Of a stretch of DNA of 64,000 nt, positions 26,069 through 34,777 are shown one piece after another (positions within the stretch are counted from its first letter, which is position 1; the number at the start of each line of letters is the position of its first letter). A program made the position numbers and the translations under genes. Below the pieces are notes generated by a model. That model made no database searches and had not been told where the DNA came from. It saw nothing but the letters and a program-made list of their open reading frames with translations. This DNA comes from Bacteroidota bacterium (GTDB taxonomy: Bacteria > Bacteroidota > Bacteroidia > Bacteroidales > DTGW01), in NCBI GenBank assembly GCA_029572965.1, contig JAKPQD010000132.1, positions 1-64,000 of the forward strand, read 5' to 3'.

Positions 26069-27682
26069 ATGAGTGTTGAAAATATGAATAGAAGAAAAAT
26101 ATACCTACCGTTAATTATTTCTGTGTCTATTGTAGTGGGGATATTGTTGGGCTCATTTCTGACAAACCGTATTCAAAGCGGAAGAAACAGCACTTTGATG
26201 TTCCCATCATCCGGGAAGCTCAATAATATATTGCAATATATTGAAGAGGAATATGTTGATACTGTGTCCTCTGACCGATTGACCGAGTCAGCTATTGTGT
26301 CAATGCTAAAAGAGCTTGATCCACACTCGGCTTATATCCCAGCATCTGAATTGCAAGCTGTTACTGACCCTCTTGAAGGGAACTTCAGTGGAATCGGGGT
26401 GCAGTTCAATATGCAAAACGACACAGTTGTAATTATGAACACTGTACCAAATGGGCCATCGGCTTTATTAGGAATACAGGCTGGAGATCGCATAGTGAAG
26501 GTTAATGATACGGTAGTGGCTGGTGTTAAGATGGAAAGCGATGCTATAGTCCGCAAACTCAAAGGCCCACGTGGGACAAAAGTTCAGGTAAGCATCTTGC
26601 GTCCAGGCAATAAAAAGCCTATTTTGTATGAAATTACCCGTGACATTATCCCGTTGAACAGTGTTGACGTGGCGTACATGGTTACTCCCAAAACAGGATA
26701 TATCAAAATAAACCAATTTGCCCGTACTACGCCTGAAGAATTTGTTAAGGCAGTGACAAATCTTAGAAATTTGGGGATGCAGAACCTTGTTGTTGATTTA
26801 CGCGGCAATGGTGGCGGATATTTGGATGCGGCTATTAATCTGGCAGACCAGTTTTTGCCTGAAGGAAGGCTTATTGTATATACCAAAGGCAGGGCCAAAG
26901 CCCGTGAGAACTTCACAGCTACCTATTCGGGAGTATGCGAAGGCAATGAAATAGCAATATTAATAGACGAATTGTCTGCTTCGGCATCTGAAATCCTTGC
27001 CGGGGCTATTCAGGATAATGACAGGGGGACTATCATCGGGCGCCGCTCGTTTGGAAAAGGCTTGGTACAAGAGCAAATACCACTTTCAGACGGCTCTGCA
27101 TTAAGATTGACGGTAGCAAGGTATTACACTCCCTCGGGAAGGTGTATACAGAAGCCTTATCACAAAGGAGATGAAGATTATTTTCTCGACATTACTAAGC
27201 GTTATCAGCATGGTGAGTTTGAAAATAAAGATTCCATAAAGTTAAACGATAGTCTTAAATATACAACGCTTAAAGGACGAGTTGTTTATGGTGGAGGTGG
27301 AATAATGCCAGACATTTTTGTGCCATTAGATACGGCCGGTTTCTCAAGGTTTTATGAACAGATACGAAGCAATGGGTTGATTTATCGGTTTTCTTTTAAA
27401 TACAGTGATAACAACCGTCAACGCCTTAAATCTATAGCTAATCTTGATGCATTAAGAAAATATCTTCGTGAAGACAAAGTTTTCATGAAGTTTATTGATT
27501 TTGCCTCAGAGCAGGGAGTAAAAGCAAGTACCCGGGATATTGAAGTGTCTAAAAAGTACATTTCAACAGAGCTTGAGGCTTTTATTGCCCGCTATTTCTT
27601 TGATGATGAAGGTTTCTACCCTATCATAGGGGAAATAGACAATACATTGTCAAAAGCAATAGAAGTGCTGGAGAAGAAGTAA
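26069..27682 (+). CDS. S41 family C-terminal processing peptidase (CtpA/Prc-like)
   Basis: The 537 aa periplasmic protease has an N-terminal membrane anchor at about residues 11-30, a PDZ domain at about 90-175, and the S41 core at about 200-375. The catalytic Ser lies in LSASASEILAGA (about 302-313) and the Lys in FGKGLVQEQ (about 328-336). DLRGNGGGYLDAAI is the conserved strand-turn. A C-terminal extension of about 160 residues has no recognised domain. Family members trim C-termini of envelope proteins. The open frame extends to a TTG at 26060; ATG 26069 is used. Confidence 0.93.
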   Translation: MSVENMNRRKIYLPLIISVSIVVGILLGSFLTNRIQSGRNSTLMFPSSGKLNNILQYIEEEYVDTVSSDRLTESAIVSMLKELDPHSAYIPASELQAVTDPLEGNFSGIGVQFNMQNDTVVIMNTVPNGPSALLGIQAGDRIVKVNDTVVAGVKMESDAIVRKLKGPRGTKVQVSILRPGNKKPILYEITRDIIPLNSVDVAYMVTPKTGYIKINQFARTTPEEFVKAVTNLRNLGMQNLVVDLRGNGGGYLDAAINLADQFLPEGRLIVYTKGRAKARENFTATYSGVCEGNEIAILIDELSASASEILAGAIQDNDRGTIIGRRSFGKGLVQEQIPLSDGSALRLTVARYYTPSGRCIQKPYHKGDEDYFLDITKRYQHGEFENKDSIKLNDSLKYTTLKGRVVYGGGGIMPDIFVPLDTAGFSRFYEQIRSNGLIYRFSFKYSDNNRQRLKSIANLDALRKYLREDKVFMKFIDFASEQGVKASTRDIEVSKKYISTELEAFIARYFFDDEGFYPIIGEIDNTLSKAIEVLEKK

Positions 27683-27741
27683 TTAGCAAATTAGCAAATT
27701 AGCAAATTAGCAAATTAGCAAATTAGCAAATTAGCAAATTA
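27681..27741. repeat. Tandem octamer repeat TTAGCAAA, about 7.5 copies
   Basis: The unit TTAGCAAA repeats exactly seven times from 27683 to 27738, with a partial unit on each side. It begins at the stop codon of the S41 protease gene. Perfect short repeats like this can change copy number by slippage, but here this would alter only the 3' untranslated region. Confidence 0.95.
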
Positions 27742-27849
27742 TTTTTCTTAGATATAATCTTCGATTTCAAATCATTATTGTCGGGTTATACTGTTTTATT
27801 TTGATATTCCTCACTACGTTCGGAATGACAATCAGTTATTTAAGGGTTA

Positions 27850-27894
27850 AAGGAGGGGCTGGTTTGCGGCTTTGCTACAAACCAGCCCTTCCTT
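27850..27894. terminator. 17-bp stem-loop between convergent operons
   Basis: Left arm 27850-27866 and right arm 27878-27894 pair over 17 bp with a single G-T mismatch, the loop being 11 nt. It lies between the convergent S41 protease and LytTR regulator genes. There is no T run on either side, so it may be a structured mRNA end or a REP-like element, not a canonical terminator. Confidence 0.5.
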
Positions 27895-27954
27895 CATGTT
27901 ATTTTCAAAAGCTTTGTTATTCAGACAGAGCGAAGAGATAAATCTTTTCATTCT

Positions 27955-27994
27955 CAAATTTTCAAATTTTCAAATTTTCAAATTTTCAAATTTT
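27955..27994. repeat. Tandem octamer repeat CAAATTTT, five copies
   Basis: Five perfect head-to-tail copies of CAAATTTT end 12 nt before the stop of the LytTR regulator gene (minus strand). This is the second octamer array in the 324-nt spacer, and its unit differs from the first. Confidence 0.95.
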
Positions 27995-28006
27995 CTCATT
28001 GGCCAA

Positions 28007-28756
28007 TTATTTATTAACCCATATCCGAAAATCGTGAAGGTTGTTTACGCTTACAATGGTTTCGAAATCGGCTTTGGGTGAAAGGGTCAGCTTAAGCCTG
28101 CTTTTTGAAACTACTTCCATGCTTTCGATTGCGTCAATATGCACAATGCATTGCCTGTTAATGCGGAAAAAATGTTTTGGGTCTAATACTTCTTCAAGCT
28201 TTTCAAGTGTTTGCGAGACAAGATAGTGCCGATTTTCTTTTGTGACAAAGAAAGTTCCGTTTTCGAGTATGTAAAAATAAGCTATATTTTCGGTTTTGAT
28301 AGATTTGAGCTTTGTACCTGCCGAAACCAGGAAGCGTTCCTGATATGAAGGCCCTTTTTTCAAGCTTTCAAAAAGTACAGAGAAATCTGGCGCTGGAGAT
28401 TCTGCAGCCCGCGTCTTATACTTTTGTATAGCCTGCCTTAAGTCTTCAATATTGATAGGTTTTAATAAATAGTCGATGCTGTTTACCTTAAAAGCCTTTA
28501 TAGCGTAATGGTCGTAGGCTGTAGTGAATATAATTGGCGTTTCGACTTTGATTTGTTCAAATATCTCAAAGGATATGCCATCCGAAAGCTGTACATCAAG
28601 GAAAATCAGGTCACAACTGTTTTTTGAAAGCCAGCTTACAGCTTTCTTAACCGAATCAAGGTGAGCCAATATAGATATGTTGGGATCTATGTCTTGTATC
28701 AGCGATTGAAGGTAATCTGCTGCAGGTTTTTCGTCTTCAATAACAATTACGTTCAT
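28007..28756 (-). CDS. LytTR family response regulator
   Basis: The 249 aa regulator has an N-terminal receiver domain. Acidic residues are in VIEDEKPAA, the phospho-acceptor Asp is in DLIFLDVQLSDG, and the Thr and Lys are in FTTAYDH and LLKPI. A C-terminal LytTR DNA-binding domain follows (about 145-245, with HYLVSQTLEKLEEVL and FFRINRQCIVH). It overlaps the histidine kinase gene by 4 nt and is its evident partner. It is last in a three-gene operon led by a TonB-dependent receptor, so that receptor or its substrate is a plausible target. Its binding sites were not identified. Confidence 0.92.
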   Translation of the reverse strand: MNVIVIEDEKPAADYLQSLIQDIDPNISILAHLDSVKKAVSWLSKNSCDLIFLDVQLSDGISFEIFEQIKVETPIIFTTAYDHYAIKAFKVNSIDYLLKPINIEDLRQAIQKYKTRAAESPAPDFSVLFESLKKGPSYQERFLVSAGTKLKSIKTENIAYFYILENGTFFVTKENRHYLVSQTLEKLEEVLDPKHFFRINRQCIVHIDAIESMEVVSKSRLKLTLSPKADFETIVSVNNLHDFRIWVNK

Positions 28757-29808
28757 TGTTCGTCTTTTATTAAAGGGATTTTTGCAATATATTGTTTTTC
28801 AGTAGTATAAAATTCTGGCATAGCGTCACATAGCTGGTTATACCTTGCTTGCAGGTTTTTCAACCCTATACCAGTTGACTCGGGCCTTATCCTCTTCATT
28901 TGAAGATTGTTCATCACCACAATATTTGAATTTTCTACAAAAATCTTGACCTGAAGCGGGGCTTCTTGCGATGCTTCATTATGTTTGAAGGCATTTTCGA
29001 CAAGCAATTGCAATGAAAGCGGGGGAATAAAGTCGTTCATGTATTCACTCTCAATTTGTATATCAATGTTTATGGCATCTCCAAAACGTATCTTTTGTAA
29101 AAAGATATAAGAATTGATAAAGTCCAGCTCTTGTCTTACGGTAATAAGCATTTTGTCGGATGAGTCAAGCACGTACCGATATATTTTCGAGAATTTGTCA
29201 ACAAAACCAATGGCTTTATCTGGTGAAGTCCTTATTAAAGAACTAAGAGTATTAAGACTGTTAAACAAAAAGTGCGGATTTACCTGGCTTTTCAAGGCAA
29301 TGTATTGCGATTCGGCTTTCTCCCGTTGAAGACGTTCAGTAAGGATCAACGTCTCTTTCCATCTTCTAAAAATGATATAAGCTTCAGCAAGACCGCAAGC
29401 TATTGCGTTTACAATTAATGCAACAATAATATTTTCAAAAAATAAAGCGGCAACTTTTTCATTCTGGCCTTTGGGGAATTCTCCTAAGACAATATAGAAC
29501 AGGTAAACAATGATGGAAATGATTACAGCGGCATTAACAGAGGTTATAAACATTTCTACCAAAAATATGCGCCAATAACCTTTATGCCCGGCATATTTAT
29601 TTTCGAAAAAGCGGAAGGTAAACAGGTTAGCTGATGTGATAGACAAGGTTACAACAAAAGTAAATGTTATATTTAAAAGAATTTCATTGACGACAATTTC
29701 CGTGTTGTTGAGCCAATTACTTATCAGATAAACTGAAGGGATAATGATTGTTGTGCAAATGCAAACGAGAGCTATCGCTTTTATTATTACTTTCCGCGTA
29801 AGATGCAT
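28753..29808 (-). CDS. LytS/YehU-type sensor histidine kinase
   Basis: The 351 aa membrane kinase has about four N-terminal hydrophobic helices (residues 8-150) and then a His_kinase (PF06580) domain. Its H-box is NPHFLFNSLNTLSSLIR, and a HATPase region carries LQLLVENAFKHN and GIGLKNLQARY. This class signals to LytTR regulators. No extracellular sensor domain is present; the sensing part would be the membrane helices. The 4-nt overlap with the regulator gene and an 11-nt gap after the TonB receptor gene show one transcription unit. Confidence 0.9.
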   Translation of the reverse strand: MHLTRKVIIKAIALVCICTTIIIPSVYLISNWLNNTEIVVNEILLNITFTFVVTLSITSANLFTFRFFENKYAGHKGYWRIFLVEMFITSVNAAVIISIIVYLFYIVLGEFPKGQNEKVAALFFENIIVALIVNAIACGLAEAYIIFRRWKETLILTERLQREKAESQYIALKSQVNPHFLFNSLNTLSSLIRTSPDKAIGFVDKFSKIYRYVLDSSDKMLITVRQELDFINSYIFLQKIRFGDAINIDIQIESEYMNDFIPPLSLQLLVENAFKHNEASQEAPLQVKIFVENSNIVVMNNLQMKRIRPESTGIGLKNLQARYNQLCDAMPEFYTTEKQYIAKIPLIKDEQ

Positions 29809-29819
29809 GTTTTGCTATT

Positions 29820-32252
29820 TTAGAAATTAATTCTCCACATCATCATTGGAAATATGCCCAGTTGGTTTACTTTTTTCAACCTTAATGTATTAGAATCAAA
29901 GTATTCGTATAGCAGGTTCTGATGATTGGTTACATTTTCTACAAATATCTGCCATTCCTGCGAATATCTCAAATTATTGTTTTTGATAGTAAACTTCACA
30001 TCCAGCTTAAAGAACATGGGGTATTGTTTTTCAAAAGCCTGGTCTTCTTTATATTTAGTATCTCTTTCCTGAAGGGACTTTGCAATGTCAACCTCGGTAT
30101 ATCTTTTGCCTCCGGCAAAAGACGATTTGATGTCAAAGCAAAGCGTCCATTTTTGGCTTACAGGGTGTTCATAGCCTACCAATGCATTGACTACATAGTT
30201 GCCATTGAATGCCGTATTGCGCCATTTGTTGTCACTGGCTTTGTATTTCGAATCAAACAAGGATGTAGTTACAAGAAAATAATAGTTACGGCTCAGGAAC
30301 TTTTCAAAAGTAAGTTCAAATCCATAGTTGTAGCCTTTTCCCTTGTTTACAAGACTGTCTTCTGCATTCACGCCCCAGCTTGCACCGCTATTGAGAAGGC
30401 TGAAGCTCGAGCTTTTTGTTTCAACAGGGACATTAAACAGGTACTGATAATAGGCTTCTGTTTTTAAACGGAAATCTTTATTTATGTTCCAATCGTGGCC
30501 GATAACAAAGTGGTGAGCTTTTGTAAAATCAAGGTTTTTATTGGTTTCAGCACGGGTAGGGGCATCAGCTTCAACCAAATAATACACTGATAACGGGTGA
30601 GTTTTAGAATGCAAGCCATAGCCAATGTTGATTTTTTTGCCATTGCTATATTCAAAAATGGATGCAGCCCTCGGTTCTAAAGCTTTTGAATTGTTCAAAG
30701 AAAATAAGGTAGCATATAAGCCGGGATTAAAAGTGATTTTGTCAGTAATTTTAATACTAGCCTCGTAAAAAGCTTTATATAACTGAGGCCCTTCAAATAA
30801 TGATTTTGAGGCATCCATTGCCTGGTAAAGCCCTGGTTGTGGTACATTCTTTGTTAGATATATCCTTGTGTCCAGGTTGTAGCCCATCTGGTCTATACTT
30901 ATACCAAGTTTTGTATTGAACTTAGCATTGTACTTATTGGCAAGAGAGGCTGTAGCTGTAGTCCTGTATTCAGAAATGTAATGTTCAAGAGTACGCGTTG
31001 GAATTCGGTAATAATAAAAAGTATCAGTGTTTACAATGTTCTTAAATTGTTGTAAAGTGTCAATATTTGTGCCGCCTTCCTGTGCGAGGCCCGAAAGGGA
31101 GATTTTAAGTACTTTTCGGGTATCGGGGAACAACGTGAGAGAAATGCCTGAAGCTGCCATCGAAGAGTAATTCGTTAAATCCTGGCCTGAGGAAGTGTAC
31201 ATATCGTCTTTGGCTTCATCTTGCTTGCTGTCGAACATTTCTATGCTACTTTTACCAGCTATACCAAAACAAGTTATTACGCCATTTTTAATCGGGTAAT
31301 TGGCTTTGAAGGATAAATCCTGGTATTTTGGGACTCCTGAGGTGCCAAAAGAGAAGCCCATTTTGTACATCATATCCAACGTTGAGTAACGGTAATTGAT
31401 TAAAAAAGAGCTTTTGTTTTTCTTACTAATAGGACCTTCGGCACCCGCTTCAAACCCATTGAAACCAACTTGTCCAAGGAATTCGTATTTGTCAGTATTG
31501 CCGTTGCGCATCTTCAGGTCAAATACTCCAGAGAGCGCATTACCGTATTCGGCGGCAAAAGCCCCGGTCATGAAGTCAGAATTTTTCAGCACGTTGTTAT
31601 TGAGCATCCCCACCGGGCCTCCGGTAGTCCCGTTCTCGGCAAAGTGGTTGGGATTGGGAATTTCTGTGTCTTCAAGTTTCCAAAGCAGGCCTGACGGTGA
31701 GTTTCCTCGGATGATAATATCGTTGCGGCTGTCATTGGCAAAAGAAACGCCTGCAAAGTTAGATGCCATGCGAGCTACATCACCACGACTGCCTGCGTAC
31801 CGCTCTGTTTCTTCTACAGTAAACATGCGCGAGCTTACAACTGCCATTTCGTTGTTTGCCCTGGCTTTGCTTTTGGCAGCAGTAACAATAACCTCGTCTG
31901 TTACCGTTACTTTTTCTTCCATTTCGGCATTAATCACAAGCTCTTTGCCGCTAATAACCGATAAACCTGAGAAGGTGGCCTGGTTGTAGCCAAGGTAGGA
32001 GATAGAAAGTGTTACCCTTCCTACTGGTATGTCTGTTACTTTAAAATAACCTTCTTCATCGGCCATTACGCCGGTTTCTCCTCCTGTAAATTCAACCTTT
32101 ACAGATGCTCCGGGAAGGCCCTGGCCTGTAACTTTGTCAATGGCCCGCCCTTTGATAGTCTGTACTATTGCTGGTTTTAAATTTTGGGCAGAAATGGTAA
32201 TGCTTGCAACAAAAAATGTAATGCATAAAAGAATGTTTTTCAAATTTGTCAT
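29820..32252 (-). CDS. TonB-dependent outer-membrane receptor with carboxypeptidase-like N-domain
   Basis: The 810 aa outer-membrane protein has a signal peptide (about 1-23, ending before QNLKPA), a CarboxypepD_reg-like domain at about 30-110 (GLPGASVKVEF, GYFKVTDIPVG), and a plug domain at about 118-235 containing DIIIRGNSPSGLLWKLED. A beta-barrel ends in MMMWRINF with the terminal Phe expected for outer-membrane insertion. It is not a SusC member, having no SusD partner and being shorter. The start at 32252 is chosen over 32288 because a TAATTTTG element sits at 32293-32286. It heads an operon with a LytS kinase and LytTR regulator, which is unusual. Ligand unknown. Confidence 0.87.
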   Translation of the reverse strand: MTNLKNILLCITFFVASITISAQNLKPAIVQTIKGRAIDKVTGQGLPGASVKVEFTGGETGVMADEEGYFKVTDIPVGRVTLSISYLGYNQATFSGLSVISGKELVINAEMEEKVTVTDEVIVTAAKSKARANNEMAVVSSRMFTVEETERYAGSRGDVARMASNFAGVSFANDSRNDIIIRGNSPSGLLWKLEDTEIPNPNHFAENGTTGGPVGMLNNNVLKNSDFMTGAFAAEYGNALSGVFDLKMRNGNTDKYEFLGQVGFNGFEAGAEGPISKKNKSSFLINYRYSTLDMMYKMGFSFGTSGVPKYQDLSFKANYPIKNGVITCFGIAGKSSIEMFDSKQDEAKDDMYTSSGQDLTNYSSMAASGISLTLFPDTRKVLKISLSGLAQEGGTNIDTLQQFKNIVNTDTFYYYRIPTRTLEHYISEYRTTATASLANKYNAKFNTKLGISIDQMGYNLDTRIYLTKNVPQPGLYQAMDASKSLFEGPQLYKAFYEASIKITDKITFNPGLYATLFSLNNSKALEPRAASIFEYSNGKKINIGYGLHSKTHPLSVYYLVEADAPTRAETNKNLDFTKAHHFVIGHDWNINKDFRLKTEAYYQYLFNVPVETKSSSFSLLNSGASWGVNAEDSLVNKGKGYNYGFELTFEKFLSRNYYFLVTTSLFDSKYKASDNKWRNTAFNGNYVVNALVGYEHPVSQKWTLCFDIKSSFAGGKRYTEVDIAKSLQERDTKYKEDQAFEKQYPMFFKLDVKFTIKNNNLRYSQEWQIFVENVTNHQNLLYEYFDSNTLRLKKVNQLGIFPMMMWRINF

Positions 32253-32285
32253 GTTTTGTTTGTTTTTGGTTTTCGTTATGACAAA

Positions 32286-32293
32286 CAAAATTA
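32286..32293 (-). promoter_or_regulatory. -7 element (TAATTTTG) of the receptor-kinase-regulator operon
   Basis: On the minus strand it reads TAATTTTG, 33 nt before the ATG at 32252. It overlaps the longer frame's first codon at 32288, which excludes that start. Confidence 0.5.
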
Positions 32294-32528
32294 TCCCACC
32301 CTCTACTGAGGTTAAAAAACTTTTTTTTGAACAGGGGAAAAAATATGGTGAACAGGGTTTAATAGTTATTTGTCAGGGTTTGAGTACTTTTATATTGTTT
32401 TAGTTTTACTAACTTTAGAAAAATTAACGTTTCATTCTTTTATTTGGCAAAATAAATAATTTCTTTTGTAATATAAAGACCTTTTGCAGGGCTCAAATTG
32501 ATACTTTTAAAACTTAAACAATAACAAT

Positions 32529-33614
32529 ATGAAAAAGAACATTTTTACACTTGTTACGCTTATCATGGTAACCTGTGCATTTTCATTTGGGCAAAGCAAA
32601 AAAGCCTCTATTGCTTTTGCTACAGAAAAATATGATTTTGGTAAAATACAGGAATCTGCCGGACAGGTATCTTATGATTTTGTTTTTACCAATGTAGGAG
32701 GCGAACCGCTTGTGATATCTAACGTACAGGCCTCTTGTGGCTGCACTTCGCCTAACTGGCCAAAGGAACCTGTTATGCCTGGTGCTAAAAACAAAATTAC
32801 GGTTACATATAACCCGGCTGGTCGTCCCGGGAAGTTTACCAAATCAATTACTGTAACATCTAATGCCGAGCCGGCTTCAAGTACGGTTTTCATTATGGGT
32901 GAAGTTATTCCCAAAGAGCCTACCATTGAAGATAAATTTCCTCAAGATTTAGGGAAAGTGAGGATGAAAACTACCCAATTTGCATTCAATGCTATTTCTC
33001 CGGTAAAAGTTAGTACTTCGAGCGCTGAGTTATACAACTCATCTGATTCGGTTGTAGCCCTTGGGGTTAAAAATGTCCCTAACTGGATGCAGGTAAAAAT
33101 TATTCCTGAAAAAGTTCAGCCCAAGCAAATTGCTGTTGTAGAGGTTACGTATGATGCAAAAGCCAAAAACGATTGGGGCTTTGTTGTAGATAAATTTGAC
33201 CTTACCATCAACGGGGTGCCTGCAAAAGCTCGTATGACCGTTACTGGAAATATTATGGATGATTTTACGACCCTTACGCCTGAGCAAAAAGCTAATGCTC
33301 CAAAAATTGTTATAGATAGTGCTGTTTATGATTTTGGGACAATTAAATCTGGAGATAAGGCCAAACATGATTTTGTAGTGAAAAACGCTGGAAAAAGTGA
33401 TTTGCTGATACGTAAAATTGCGACTTCATGTGGTTGTACTGCTACTAACCTGAAATCGCAGGTTGTAAAACCAGGCGAATCTACTGTTATAGCTGTTGAA
33501 TTTAATTCTGCCGGAAGAACCGGCAACCAGGCAAAACAAATCACTGTTATTTCTAACGACCCAGAGAACCCTAAAATGATGCTTAATATTAAAGGAGAGG
33601 TGATTGCTCAATAA
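32529..33614 (+). CDS. Secreted protein with two DUF1573 (Ig-like) domains
   Basis: The 361 aa protein has a signal peptide ending near residue 22 (FSFGQSKK). Two DUF1573 domains follow at about 25-130 and 260-360. Each carries the cysteine pair in a S(C)GCT motif (QASCGCTSPNW and ATSCGCTATNL) and the (P)G..VTYNPAGRPGKF or EFNSAGRTGNQ strand. DUF1573 has an Ig-like ASPM/SPD2/Hydin-type fold and is very common in Bacteroidota envelopes; the function is not established. The middle region (135-255) is similar beta-rich sequence without the cysteine motif. It is monocistronic with a terminator downstream. Confidence 0.88.
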   Translation: MKKNIFTLVTLIMVTCAFSFGQSKKASIAFATEKYDFGKIQESAGQVSYDFVFTNVGGEPLVISNVQASCGCTSPNWPKEPVMPGAKNKITVTYNPAGRPGKFTKSITVTSNAEPASSTVFIMGEVIPKEPTIEDKFPQDLGKVRMKTTQFAFNAISPVKVSTSSAELYNSSDSVVALGVKNVPNWMQVKIIPEKVQPKQIAVVEVTYDAKAKNDWGFVVDKFDLTINGVPAKARMTVTGNIMDDFTTLTPEQKANAPKIVIDSAVYDFGTIKSGDKAKHDFVVKNAGKSDLLIRKIATSCGCTATNLKSQVVKPGESTVIAVEFNSAGRTGNQAKQITVISNDPENPKMMLNIKGEVIAQ

Positions 33615-33650
33615 AATTAGTGAAAAGGGAAGGGATTTTATAAAATCAAG

Positions 33651-33684
33651 AAAAACGCCGGATTTTAAAGCTGGCGTTTTTTTT
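33651..33684. terminator. Terminator between the DUF1573 gene and ispE
   Basis: AAAAACGCC (33651-33659) pairs with GGCGTTTTT (33673-33681), followed by further T residues. An A run before the stem makes it usable from both sides, for the convergent ispE as well. Confidence 0.8.
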
Positions 33685-33686
33685 GT

Positions 33687-34496
33687 TTATAATTCTTTGC
33701 ACCACACCTGCATCCCGTGAAATAAGCCTTTCAAATCTACTTCGTGCCTGAATAAACCAAACATGGCCGAACCACTGCCCGACATTGAGGCATAATCAGC
33801 CCCGGCTTCATATAGCTTTTGCTTTATCTCAGAAAGTGTTGGATGTTGAATAAATAAATGTTTTTCAAAATCATTGACAATGATGTTTTTCCACATCTCA
33901 ACAGGTTGCCTGATAAGATCAGGCAAAGCTGGCCTGTCAGGCTTAGGGGCAATGCCCTTGTATGCCTCGGGGGTTGATATGTAAATGTCAGGTTTTACAA
34001 TAACGATATATCGTCCTTTTAACGAAAAGTCAATGGGTTCAATATTTTCGCCACGTCCGGTTACATACGAAGGCTTGTTTTCGATAAAAAAGGCACAGTC
34101 GCTGCCAAGCTGCAGGGCTATCTCCTGAAGCTTTTTGTTGTTGAGGTTTAAGTCAAATGTAGTATTGAGCATTTTTATCACCCAGGCAGCATCAGCAGAA
34201 CCACCTCCAAGACCTGCCCCAAAAGGGATGGCTTTATGAAGGTGCATGTTGACGTTGGTTATATTGTAATGGTTATGCATGATTTTAAATGCTTTGATGC
34301 AAAGGTTATTTTCGGGTTTTCCATCAATGGTAATACCCGTTGTTGTAAATGAAAAATGCCCGTCTGTTTTTACAATTTCTATTGCATCTGTAAGGTTAAC
34401 CGGATAAAATATCGATTCGAGGTTGTGGTAACCGTCTGGGCGTTTGCTTGTTACATGCAACCCTATATTGATTTTTGCATTAGGGAAACCGACCAT
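33687..34496 (-). CDS. ispE: 4-diphosphocytidyl-2-C-methyl-D-erythritol kinase
   Basis: This GHMP kinase of 269 aa phosphorylates CDP-ME in the MEP pathway to isoprenoid precursors. NAKINIGLHVTSKRPDGYHNLESIF at the N-terminus includes the family signature. PFGAGLGGGSADAA (about 92-105) is the ATP-binding GHMP motif, and ASMSGSGSAMFGLF is the C-terminal glycine motif. The sequence is complete. It converges on the DUF1573 gene with a shared terminator and is not linked to other MEP genes here. Confidence 0.95.
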   Translation of the reverse strand: MVGFPNAKINIGLHVTSKRPDGYHNLESIFYPVNLTDAIEIVKTDGHFSFTTTGITIDGKPENNLCIKAFKIMHNHYNITNVNMHLHKAIPFGAGLGGGSADAAWVIKMLNTTFDLNLNNKKLQEIALQLGSDCAFFIENKPSYVTGRGENIEPIDFSLKGRYIVIVKPDIYISTPEAYKGIAPKPDRPALPDLIRQPVEMWKNIIVNDFEKHLFIQHPTLSEIKQKLYEAGADYASMSGSGSAMFGLFRHEVDLKGLFHGMQVWCKEL

Positions 34497-34716
34497 TTTT
34501 TTTATTGCGAATATCGTGAAAAATATTCAAATGCAAGTGTTTGAGCATTGCACGATGAGTATTTGTAGTAAAAAAATAGTATAGTGGTAGTATGTTTCAT
34601 GTAATAGATTGTGAGCGGTTTAGAGGGGTACAGGCATACATTTGTTCAAGATTTATTAGTTGACAAATGAGGTTTCATTTAAGTTATTGTTAGTGAGAAA
34701 ATTAAGTGGGGAAAAT

Positions 34717-34747
34717 TTTGTTTCCCTGCTTATTTTTCTTAACTTTA
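34717..34747 (+). promoter_or_regulatory. -33/-7 promoter of the GH16-SusC-SusD locus
   Basis: TTTG (34717-34720) and TAACTTTA (34740-34747) are 19 nt apart. The last base of the -7 element deviates from consensus. The predicted transcription start near 34755 supports ATG 34778 as the GH16 start and excludes the in-frame ATGs further upstream. Confidence 0.5.
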
Positions 34748-34777
34748 TTAGAAATGCGAAACTCTAAACCAAATTTT

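Noticed and set aside
27681-27994. CRISPR-like array
   Set aside because: The octamers run head to tail without spacers and there are no cas genes, so these are simple tandem repeats.
29922-30467. 181-codon plus-strand frame antisense to the receptor barrel
   Set aside because: It lies within the conserved barrel-coding region, and no motif or promoter of its own is visible.
31396-31989. 197-codon plus-strand frame inside the TonB receptor gene
   Set aside because: It is antisense to the plug and N-terminal domain of the receptor. Its composition (Ser, Pro, Leu) is that of a shadow frame, and no domain is recognisable.
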